DNA of 6,597 bases, taken from positions 1 to 6,597 of the forward strand of contig CAJUOD010000142.1 of the NCBI GenBank assembly GCA_910587875.1, read 5' to 3'. How positions within the stretch are numbered: position 1 is the first letter of the stretch; the number at the start of each line of letters is the position of its first letter. Under the pieces are notes generated by a model that was not told the origin of the DNA, ran no database searches, and saw only the letters and a list, made by a program, of their open reading frames with translations. This stretch comes from an uncultured Oscillibacter sp. (GTDB taxonomy: Bacteria > Bacillota > Clostridia > Oscillospirales > Oscillospiraceae). The position numbers and the translations under genes are program-made. Shown here piece after piece: positions 1 to 5,698 of the stretch.

Positions 1-1477
1 CCAGCGCGGTAAAGGTAGCCCTCGGGTTCAGCTTCCCGTCCTCAAAGCGGACCAGGATGCTGTCCTGAAACAGCCGCTCCTCCGGGTCCGCCATGAAGCT
101 CCTGTTTAAAATCCGGTCCGAAATCTCATCCCCTACCACGGTCTTTTTCCGCGTCGGGTCCGCCGCCTCCGCCGCTTCCATGCGCTTGGACATCTGATAC
201 ATATAGTGCACCGTGGCCCCGTAGCTGCTGGTCAGGCGGCGCATGGGCGTGAAGGTCTTGATATAGGGAAACTCCTTCAAAAACCGGCAGCGGCGCAGCT
301 CCTTCGCGGCCTCCGCGCCGATGGAGGCCCGGCCCGCTCCGTCCTCCTCCAGCTTGTAGACGATGTCCTCAAAGTGGGGCTGGAAAAACAGCGCCGGGGT
401 GATGCGGGCATGGGGGTCCAGGCCGGATTTCGCAATTTTGTTGGCCAGGTACACCCCCACCAGAATGTCCTTGTCCGTGGGATTCCCCATGCGGTAGAGC
501 TCCAGCAGGCGCTTTCGGCCCCCGTGTTCCCAGCGGGCCATGAGCTCCTCCTCGCTCTTCGCCTCCTTCAGCAGCTGCCGGATAGAGGACACGGTCCCCT
601 CAATCTCCCGGAACAGGATGGACGGCAGGGCCAGCAGATTCGGGTGGCCGTCGAATATCTCGTTGAAAAAGTCGCCGCCGTTGTGGGCGGAGAGCTGGGT
701 GTGCCAGATTAGGCGGCTGACCTCCCGGATCGCCAAGGGCTGGGGCTTATATTGGCTGTAATCAATGCCGAAGCGCTCCTTGAAGTCGATGGGGTATTGA
801 GAAATCTCGTCTCCGATGAGAAAGACGAACTTCTTTCCCTCCAGCAGGGGGCGGAGGTTCCAGACCTGCAAATACGCGCAGAAGGTCCCCCAATCCCTGT
901 AATGCAGGTAGACATGGTTTTCACGCCCGACACGCTCGCTGTCCCGGACGTTGTCCCGCAGATATTCCAGCTCATATTGGGAAGTAACGTCAGAGGCCAG
1001 AACGGGCTTTTCCAGGTCCTTGAAAAAGTTCCGGCCTATGACGGGATTCTTCAAATTCACATAATCCCCGAAGCGCTCCTCCTCCACGAAAAAGGGCACA
1101 TAGCCCTGGTCGTCGTAGGGGTAAAAACGAAAGGGGAGGTCCTGGAAGGGCGGAAAATCCTTCCGGAACAGATAAGGGTATTTCGCCAGAAGCTTACAAT
1201 TCTTCTCATAGCGTTTTTTCAGCGCCTTCACATTGGGCTCGTAAAACGCCTGGGTCATGATCGCCAGGGTCTCCTCCCGGAACTGCCCTTGGTTGTAGAG
1301 GTCCCGGAAGCAGGTATAGGAAATCCGGTAATCGCCGCCGGATTGAAAGAGATAGACCGCCGCCTCCAATTTCCCGGCGGGGTCCGCCCCCTGCTCCATG
1401 GCAAGGGCATAGGCCCTTTGGGCCTCCTGGGTCTGTCCCAGCCCGGCCAGCCGCCGGGCCAGCTCCATCGCGTCCAT
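1..1477 (-). CDS. Sulfotransferase-like protein, 3' end outside the window (candidate flagellin-modifying enzyme)
   Basis: An open frame of 492 codons runs off the left edge with no in-window stop. ATG at 1475-1477 is chosen because AAAGGA lies 8 nt upstream. Residues 1-100 are helical and Ala/Leu/Gln-rich, TPR-like. Three blocks resemble the sulfotransferase fold. Residues 263-280 (SAHNGGDFFNEIFDGHPN) look like a degenerate 5'-phosphosulfate loop, which in known enzymes is PRSGTT followed by HPN. Residues 409-420 (FTPMRRLTSSYG) look like the 3'-phosphate site with its Arg and Ser. Residues 475-492 (LVRFEDGKLNPRATFTAL) match the late RYEDL...P block that usually precedes the C-terminal end. 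Known family members transfer sulfate from PAPS. The gene is 94 bp downstream of flagellin, so sulfation or related modification of flagellin or its glycan is a reasonable inference. The first loop is atypical, so activity is uncertain. The assignment is by motif reading only; a glycosyltransferase of unrecognised family is the main alternative. Confidence 0.6.
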   Translation of the reverse strand, partial: MDAMELARRLAGLGQTQEAQRAYALAMEQGADPAGKLEAAVYLFQSGGDYRISYTCFRDLYNQGQFREETLAIMTQAFYEPNVKALKKRYEKNCKLLAKYPYLFRKDFPPFQDLPFRFYPYDDQGYVPFFVEEERFGDYVNLKNPVIGRNFFKDLEKPVLASDVTSQYELEYLRDNVRDSERVGRENHVYLHYRDWGTFCAYLQVWNLRPLLEGKKFVFLIGDEISQYPIDFKERFGIDYSQYKPQPLAIREVSRLIWHTQLSAHNGGDFFNEIFDGHPNLLALPSILFREIEGTVSSIRQLLKEAKSEEELMARWEHGGRKRLLELYRMGNPTDKDILVGVYLANKIAKSGLDPHARITPALFFQPHFEDIVYKLEEDGAGRASIGAEAAKELRRCRFLKEFPYIKTFTPMRRLTSSYGATVHYMYQMSKRMEAAEAADPTRKKTVVGDEISDRILNRSFMADPEERLFQDSILVRFEDGKLNPRATFTAL

Positions 1478-1496
1478 ACAGCCGTCCTTTCTTCGG

Positions 1497-1527
1497 AAAA
1501 GGGGGCCGGGCAAAGCGCCCGGCCCCC
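1497..1527 (-). terminator. GC-rich stem-loop between flagellin and the downstream gene
   Basis: A perfect 11-bp stem (GGGGGCCGGGC / GCCCGGCCCCC) with a 5-nt loop is followed on the minus strand by TTTT. It starts 45 bp after the flagellin stop and ends 20 bp before the next start codon. It fits a Rho-independent terminator with a short U-tract, which would probably allow some read-through into the sulfotransferase-like gene and set a high flagellin to low enzyme ratio. No separate promoter for the downstream gene is visible in the remaining few bases. Confidence 0.75.
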
Positions 1528-1571
1528 CTTCACTCGTCTTTGCGGAACAACGTTCAGCTGTTTTTTCAGGA

Positions 1572-3620
1572 TTAGCCCAGCAGCTGGAGCACGCCCTGGG
1601 GAACAGCGTTGGCCTGGGCCAGCATCGCCTGGGCGGACTGGATCAGGATGTTGTTCTTGGTGTAAGCCATCATTTCCTCGGCCACGTCGGTATCCCGGAT
1701 GGTGGACTCGGCGTCCTGGATGTTTTCCGCCATGACGCTCAGGTTCTTCTGGGTGTGCTCCAGACGGTTCTGGATAGCGCCCAGGTCGCCGCGGATGGAG
1801 GACACGTTGTTGATGGCGTCCTTGATGGTCTGGATCGCAGCAGAGGCTCCCTCGGGATTGCTGATGTCCACTCCGCCGATTCCCAGAGCCGCGACGTGCA
1901 TATCGCCGATGGCGACCTTCAGCTGGTTGAAGGTGTCGGCCGTGTCGCCGATCTGCAGGGTCAGGCCCTTGCCGTCGCTGACAACTTCCTCGGCGGCGGC
2001 GGAGTCCGCGGCCTTGGTGAAGGAAACCTTGCCCAGGCCCTTGGACCACGCATCGGCGGTGGTGTTGTCGGCAACCGCCTTTTCCACGGCGATCTTGGAG
2101 CTTCCGATGAAGCTGACACGGCCGTCCTTGTAGCCCATGGACTGGAGGGACTGGTTCAGAACGTCCTCATTCTTGAAGTCCGCCAGGGTCAGCTTGCCCT
2201 GAGACTTTTCAAATTCCGCCTTCTTGGGATCGTCATCGTATTTGTCGATGATTTCGATGGTTTTGTCCCCGATGGTGATCTTGTCTCCCACAGAGACAGA
2301 GCCCAGAGTGTAGACGGCTTTGGCGTGCTGGCCAGCGCCGGTAGTCGCGCTTACCTCAGCGGGCTTAAAGTCCACGGTGAAGTTGCCGTTGTGGTGGAAG
2401 TCTTTGGGATCTTTAAAGCCGTTGGCGTCCCAACCCTTGTCCTTAGAGGTGATTTTCAGCACAAAATCGTTCGCATTGGTGCTTCCGCTGTTTTTGCTGC
2501 TGATCATAAAGTCCGTACCGCACTGGGCCGTGACCGCGTCAACAATATCCTTTTTCAGATCCTTGATCTGATCCGGGTCGTCCGGGTTGAAGTTAGAGAT
2601 ATCAATAACTGCATCCGCATCCGTAGCGGAGCCACCGCCAGCGGTGGAACCGTCCGTGACGAACTGGAAGACCTTATTGCCGATTTCGAACTTGTCGCCG
2701 CCGTGAAGCGTAGCCAGGTCCTTGAAGTTTACCGTATAGATAGCACGGGTTCCGCCAGCGGTATCATCTCCGATGTTGGTACCGTTGGTCTCGGCAACAT
2801 TTCCAGCGCCGACTTCCGTGATGCCCTCCAGAGTGGATTTGATATCAGCCAAATCAGTAGAGGAGAGTTCACCCTTCTTGTTCGCTACCAGCGTAATGGT
2901 CATGCTGTCTCCAGTTTTGACCGCATTGGCCGTATCCGTCAGGTCAACTTCATTTCCGTCTTCGTCATAAGCGGTAAAGAGATCCGCAACTGTACCGCTG
3001 CCCAGCTGGCTAATGCTCTCGCTGCCCAGGCCGCCCAGAGTACCGCCGGTTTTCAGCGTGACAACAAACTCCGCTCCGGTAGCTTCGGTGGGCTTTGCGC
3101 CGTCCTTGGAAGCGCTGGTAGCGCTGTCGGAGTTATTTACCGCCACCATATCCAGAGCCGCGCCGTTCGCACCGCCGACGGTGGAGGCGGAGCCGGCCAG
3201 GGAGCCGTCCAGCAGCTTGATGCCGTTGAAGTTGGCGGAGTCCGCGATACGGTTGATTTCGGACTTCAGAGCCTCGACCTCTTTCTGGAGGTTGGCCCGG
3301 TCGACCTCGTTGTCATAGGTGCCGTTGGCGGACTGGGTGGCCAGGTAGTCCATGCGGTTGAGCATGTCCTGGATCTCCTGCATGGCGCCCTCGGCGGTCT
3401 TCACCAGGGAGATGCCGTCCTTGACGTTTTTCTGGGCGGCGTTCAGGCCGGTGATCTGGGCCCGCATCTTCTCGGAAATGGCCAGGCCGGCGGCGTCGTC
3501 GCCCGCCCGGTTGATCTTGTAGCCGGAGCTCAGCTTTTCCAGGTTCTTCGCCAGGGCGGAGGTGTTGGTGTTGTAGTTCCGGTAGGCGTTCATAGCCATT
3601 ATGTTGTGTTGGATCCTCAT
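1572..3620 (-). CDS. fliC: Flagellin, 682 aa, with large variable central domain
   Basis: This is the structural protein of the flagellar filament, exported through the flagellar type III apparatus. Residues 1-140 form the N-terminal D0/D1 segment (MRIQHNIMAMNAYR; LSSGYKINRAGDDAAGLAIS; FNGIKLLDG) and residues 553-682 the C-terminal D1/D0 segment, ending ANAVPQGVLQLLG. Both ends look intact. The roughly 410-residue middle is a variable D2/D3 insert, making the protein longer than the 270-500 aa common in Firmicutes. It holds two similar beta units, GGDKFEIGNKVFQF (307-320) and VGDKITIGDKTIEI (444-457), each followed by a helix/strand stretch. The residues matching the main TLR5 contacts of Salmonella flagellin (Arg90, Leu94, Glu114) are present as Arg89, Leu93 and Glu114. 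A single Cys (367) is unusual for a flagellin. The start is fixed by AGGAGG at 3629-3634. The leader carries two GGA hairpins, so CsrA control is expected. The 3' neighbour may modify it. Confidence 0.97.
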   Translation of the reverse strand: MRIQHNIMAMNAYRNYNTNTSALAKNLEKLSSGYKINRAGDDAAGLAISEKMRAQITGLNAAQKNVKDGISLVKTAEGAMQEIQDMLNRMDYLATQSANGTYDNEVDRANLQKEVEALKSEINRIADSANFNGIKLLDGSLAGSASTVGGANGAALDMVAVNNSDSATSASKDGAKPTEATGAEFVVTLKTGGTLGGLGSESISQLGSGTVADLFTAYDEDGNEVDLTDTANAVKTGDSMTITLVANKKGELSSTDLADIKSTLEGITEVGAGNVAETNGTNIGDDTAGGTRAIYTVNFKDLATLHGGDKFEIGNKVFQFVTDGSTAGGGSATDADAVIDISNFNPDDPDQIKDLKKDIVDAVTAQCGTDFMISSKNSGSTNANDFVLKITSKDKGWDANGFKDPKDFHHNGNFTVDFKPAEVSATTGAGQHAKAVYTLGSVSVGDKITIGDKTIEIIDKYDDDPKKAEFEKSQGKLTLADFKNEDVLNQSLQSMGYKDGRVSFIGSSKIAVEKAVADNTTADAWSKGLGKVSFTKAADSAAAEEVVSDGKGLTLQIGDTADTFNQLKVAIGDMHVAALGIGGVDISNPEGASAAIQTIKDAINNVSSIRGDLGAIQNRLEHTQKNLSVMAENIQDAESTIRDTDVAEEMMAYTKNNILIQSAQAMLAQANAVPQGVLQLLG

Positions 3621-3639
3621 TTTATAGTCCTCCTATAAA
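3621..3639 (-). promoter_or_regulatory. Hairpin displaying the flagellin Shine-Dalgarno in its loop (probable CsrA site 2)
   Basis: The mRNA-sense sequence is TTTATAG-GAGGA-CTATAAA, a perfect 7-bp stem with a 5-nt loop, directly followed by the flagellin ATG. The ribosome site AGGAGG spans the loop and the closing base, so folding and ribosome binding compete. A GGA in a hairpin loop is the standard CsrA recognition feature. In the B. subtilis hag leader one of two CsrA sites overlaps the Shine-Dalgarno in the same way. The stem itself is read directly; control by CsrA is inferred. Confidence 0.75.
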
Positions 3640-3670
3640 TAAAATGATTGCTGGGGTAATCCGGCGCTTC

Positions 3671-3685
3671 GGGACATCCTGTCCC
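3671..3685 (-). promoter_or_regulatory. CsrA-binding hairpin in the flagellin leader (probable site 1)
   Basis: The mRNA-sense sequence is GGGACA-GGA-TGTCCC, a perfect 6-bp stem closing on GGA. Its core ACAGGATGT differs from the CsrA selection consensus core ACARGGATGT by one missing purine. It lies 51 nt upstream of the flagellin start. Its GGA is 46 nt from the GGA in the Shine-Dalgarno hairpin, a spacing that a CsrA dimer can bridge. No binding has been shown; the call rests on motif, position and the adjacent csrA gene. Confidence 0.75.
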
Positions 3686-3710
3686 TCGGCTGGGGTGGAG
3701 TACCTTTCAA

Positions 3711-3779
3711 GCCGTCCGCTCGCGCGCGGCAAACGGCCCTTCCGGTACGGTACCGTATTTCATCCGGCTCGTCAGCCGG
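3711..3779 (-). other. Structured csrA-flagellin spacer with three inverted repeats
   Basis: Just after the csrA stop, CCGGCT-CGTC-AGCCGG (3764-3779) forms a perfect 6-bp stem without a following T-run on the minus strand. Next come a 10-bp perfect palindrome ACGGTACCGT (3747-3756) and a GC-rich imperfect stem at 3711-3737 (GCCGT/ACGGC outer arms, CCGC/GCGG inner arms). These may be leader RNA folds or operator sites; the sequence alone does not decide. I see no convincing sigma-28 or sigma-A promoter here, so flagellin may be transcribed from upstream of csrA or from a promoter I cannot recognise. Confidence 0.45.
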
Positions 3780-3787
3780 TTGAAACC

Positions 3788-4159
3788 CTATTCTTTGGGG
3801 GCACGCAAGGTTCCGTTGGACGCGAACTCCGGCGGGAAGATAAAATCGAGCTGTCGTTTCAGCGTTCTCACGTCCGGGTTCTCGCTGTCCATTTGGCGAA
3901 GGATAAGACGAATGGAATTCAGCGCCTGGGTCTTGCCGCGGTTCCAAACGACCTCCTGCCGGTGGCGGCGAGGGCCGTCGAACACGCAGTCCGGGCGTTC
4001 CCCGCCGGTCCGCTCCAGAACCTCGCCCCGGAGGATGGCCATATCCTTGGGGGCCTGCACCATCAGCTTGCAGCGGTCGCCGGAAATGTGATCCAGCTGT
4101 ACCACCACGTCCTCTCCGATGGTCATATAATCTCCTGTTTTCAACTGTAACGACAGCAT
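3788..4159 (-). CDS. csrA: CsrA-family translational regulator with C-terminal extension, 123 aa
   Basis: CsrA dimers bind GGA motifs in mRNA leaders and usually block translation; in Firmicutes the main known target is flagellin. Residues 1-50 align with E. coli CsrA without gaps: MLSL at the N-terminus, Gly9, MTIGEDVVV, the Ile-Ser-Gly turn, APKDMAILRGEVLER. RNA-contacting Arg44 is conserved, but E. coli Arg6 is Leu6 here and Arg7 is Lys7. Residues 51-123 are an extra tail with a likely helical stretch (about 76-106); normal CsrA is about 60-75 aa. The ATG at 4157-4159 is chosen because it begins the CsrA fold and has AAGGAG 6 nt upstream; longer in-frame starts lack this. It lies 167 bp upstream of flagellin and downstream of the TnpB-like gene on the same strand, probably in one transcript. 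No fliW (the usual CsrA antagonist) is in the window. The tail's role is unknown; it might replace a partner or bind one. Confidence 0.9.
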   Translation of the reverse strand: MLSLQLKTGDYMTIGEDVVVQLDHISGDRCKLMVQAPKDMAILRGEVLERTGGERPDCVFDGPRRHRQEVVWNRGKTQALNSIRLILRQMDSENPDVRTLKRQLDFIFPPEFASNGTLRAPKE

Positions 4160-4178
4160 GGCGGACTCCTTTCGCCAT
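4158..4178 (-). promoter_or_regulatory. Hairpin around the csrA Shine-Dalgarno (possible autoregulatory site)
   Basis: The mRNA-sense sequence is ATGGCG-AAAGGAGTC-CGCCAT, a perfect 6-bp stem whose 9-nt loop holds the Shine-Dalgarno and a central GGA. The last two paired bases are the first two of the csrA start codon. Accessible GGA over a ribosome site is how CsrA represses its own translation in some bacteria. Autoregulation here is inferred. Confidence 0.6.
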
Positions 4179-4199
4179 TTGCTCATTGTCATAATATTT

Positions 4200-4386
4200 T
4201 GGACGCCCCAAGGGGCTTCAGCCGCGATTCTGAAAGAGAAAGACGGCTTCTCGTTTCCCACTCGACGGCCTGGAAAACGCTGAGCAAAACGGAACAGCTT
4301 CTATTCTGCTTTGCTCAACGCTTCCCACAGCCGGAAGCATGGGCTTTCACCGGCGTCCCGACCGGTATAGCTTGGAGATTGGTATA
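4200..4386 (-). ncRNA. Predicted guide-RNA region of the TnpB/TldR-like gene
   Basis: TnpB and TldR guide RNAs (omega RNAs) are made from the 3' end of the gene and the sequence just after it, with the guide at the 3' end. This segment begins at the tldR stop and is dense in inverted repeats: ACCGG/CCGGT (4349-4366); GCTTCC/GGAAGC (4320-4338) with competing CCCA/TGGG and AGCC/GGCT pairings suggestive of a pseudoknot; an 11-bp stem with one G-U pair and 21-nt loop (4278-4320); an 8-bp stem (4252-4279); AGCCG/CGGCT (4220-4248); GCCCC/GGGGC (4205-4216). The first two fit a conserved scaffold. The scaffold end, guide and 3' terminus cannot be placed from sequence alone, and part of this stretch may instead be csrA leader; exact borders are approximate. 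TATTAT at about 4190-4195 is a weak -10 candidate for csrA. Confidence 0.6.
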
Positions 4387-5538
4387 TTAAGCGGCTTTCC
4401 GCTTTTGCGTCCGTTGATACTGGGCCAAGCCCTCGTCCTTGATGTTCCTCGCGGCGTTGATCTCCCGGTCATGGACCGCGCCGCATTTGGGGCAGGTCCA
4501 GAGCCTCCGCTTATAGCTGACTGCGCTGTCCAGAACCATTCCACACTCGGAACAGGTCCTGCTGGTGGGAGTGTAGCGGTCAACCACAATCAACGCCTTA
4601 CCTTGCTGCTCCAGCTTGTAGCGAAGAAACTCCCGAAAGGCACCGTACCCCTCCATCGCGGCGTTCCCGCAGTTCGGGTTCTGAGACAGCTCCGCCAAGT
4701 CGTCGCCCCGCACACACACAGCATCCCAGGCGTTGGCTATCCGCCGGGATTCCTTGTGAATGAAGTCGCGCCGCTGGTTGGCGATATGCTCGTGAAGCAG
4801 CCGGTACTTCTGGACCATTTCCTGATAATTTTTGGAGCCGGGCTCCATCCGAGAAAGCCGCTGCTGGATGTTTGCCAGCTTTTCCTGGGACTGCTTCAGC
4901 CACTGAGGCGGGTCGGCAAACGTGCCGTTGTCTGACGCATAGAAATGCCGCATGGAGTATTTCAGCCCCAGGGTGGTTTCCGGCGTGGGAATGACGGATT
5001 CCGGTTCTTTCACGGCGTACTCATATAAAATATAGGCGTAATATTTGCCGGACTTGGTCCGGTCCACCGTCACCCGTTTCAGCTTCCAGCCGTTCCGGGG
5101 GCGGCGGGGAAACTTCGCCTTGATGATTCCGGCCTTGGTCATGCGAAGACCGTCCTTTGTGATATAGATGGTCGGCCCGGAGGTGAACTCATGGTTGCAG
5201 GCCGTGAAGGAATCCCGGTCATTCTTTTTCCGCTTGAAGTTGGGATAGCCGAAGCACTCGGGGTTTTTGAAGAACACCCGGAACGCCTGGGAGAGCTTGT
5301 TGTGCTCCTGGATCAGCGCCTGATTATCCACCTCGGTGAGGAACGGAGCTTCCTTCTTGTATTTGGCCGGAGTGGGGATGAAATGGGCGTTGGTCTCGAT
5401 GTAGAACCTCTGCTGATCCGCCAACATCCGGTTCCAGATGTAGCGGCAGCAGCCAAAGGTCTTCTCAAACAGCTCCGCCTGGGCCTCGTTGGGATAGAGG
5501 CGGGCCTTGATAGTTGTGAACTGTTTGATGTCCGCCAT
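4387..5538 (-). CDS. tldR: Nuclease-dead TnpB homologue, TldR-like RNA-guided DNA-binding protein, 383 aa
   Basis: The sequence is clearly TnpB/IS605 OrfB. The N-terminal part has the family pattern KARLYPNEAQ...FGCCRYIWN (11-37). A RuvC core follows, then a zinc ribbon with Cys329, Cys332, Cys349 and Cys352, and the terminal NAARNI motif. All three metal-binding acids are changed. In the RuvC-I motif the usual LGLDYSM reads LGLKYSM (Lys193). In RuvC-II the usual VCVED reads VCVRG (Arg277). In RuvC-III the usual DRDxNAA reads DREINAA (Glu359). Cleavage is therefore unlikely, while guide-RNA and DNA binding could persist. Proteins like this (TldR) are known as RNA-guided transcriptional repressors, including of flagellin genes. 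ATG at 5536-5538 is chosen for its strong upstream GGGGAGGG; a longer TTG start at 5604 would lie inside a palindrome. There is no tnpA partner. It precedes a structured RNA segment, csrA and flagellin on the same strand. Standard pipelines would label it transposase or endonuclease. Confidence 0.88.
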   Translation of the reverse strand: MADIKQFTTIKARLYPNEAQAELFEKTFGCCRYIWNRMLADQQRFYIETNAHFIPTPAKYKKEAPFLTEVDNQALIQEHNKLSQAFRVFFKNPECFGYPNFKRKKNDRDSFTACNHEFTSGPTIYITKDGLRMTKAGIIKAKFPRRPRNGWKLKRVTVDRTKSGKYYAYILYEYAVKEPESVIPTPETTLGLKYSMRHFYASDNGTFADPPQWLKQSQEKLANIQQRLSRMEPGSKNYQEMVQKYRLLHEHIANQRRDFIHKESRRIANAWDAVCVRGDDLAELSQNPNCGNAAMEGYGAFREFLRYKLEQQGKALIVVDRYTPTSRTCSECGMVLDSAVSYKRRLWTCPKCGAVHDREINAARNIKDEGLAQYQRTQKRKAA

Positions 5539-5584
5539 ATCCGTCCCTCCCCTGCGCCTAGATTCCCGGCTGAGGAGAAGCAAT

Positions 5585-5614
5585 CTGTCCGGAGTTGCGT
5601 ACAACTCCGGACAG
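5585..5614. repeat. 30-bp perfect palindrome, copy 1, in the tldR leader
   Basis: CTGTCCGGAGTTG, a 4-nt centre CGTA, then CAACTCCGGACAG: a perfect 13-bp inverted repeat. It lies 46 bp upstream of the tldR start, next to the A/T tract at 5615-5625. A near-copy is at 5699-5728. It may be an operator, a recombinase binding site or an RNA stem in the tldR leader. Confidence 0.85.
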
Positions 5615-5642
5615 AAAAAAATTTTTATTCAGACTATTATTT

Positions 5643-5660
5643 TCGGCGAAATGCCGCCGA
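5643..5660. repeat. Small inverted repeat between the two 30-bp palindromes
   Basis: TCGGCG-AAATGC-CGCCGA is a perfect 6-bp inverted repeat lying nearly midway between the two longer palindromes. It shares no sequence with them. The surrounding 5615-5640 stretch is AT-rich and probably includes the tldR promoter, but no clean -35/-10 pair can be named. Confidence 0.5.
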
Positions 5661-5698
5661 TATGTAGTTATGAAAGCGGTTGGGAAAACCGGAAACGG

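Noticed and set aside
1755..3638. Long open frame on the plus strand opposite flagellin
   Set aside because: It is a shadow of the GC-rich flagellin codons, has no plausible ribosome site and encodes no recognisable protein; the minus-strand frame is an unmistakable flagellin.
3683..3710. Sigma-28-like promoter (TTGAAA ... GCCGAGGG) on the minus strand
   Set aside because: The -35 lacks TAAA, the gap is 14 rather than 15 and the -10 departs from GCCGATAA. Transcription would start inside the CsrA hairpin.
4205..4216. GCCCC-AA-GGGGC as a terminator before csrA
   Set aside because: The stem is short, the loop is only two bases and no U-tract follows; it more likely belongs to the structured RNA segment.
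5539..5604. Longer tldR protein from a TTG at 5604
   Set aside because: The added 22 residues match nothing in the family, the codon sits in a perfect palindrome, and the ATG at 5538 has a much better ribosome site.
5656..5663. GCCGATAT on the plus strand as a sigma-28 -10 element
   Set aside because: No TAAA lies at the right distance (TTAT instead), and it points away from all genes, antisense to the recombinase.
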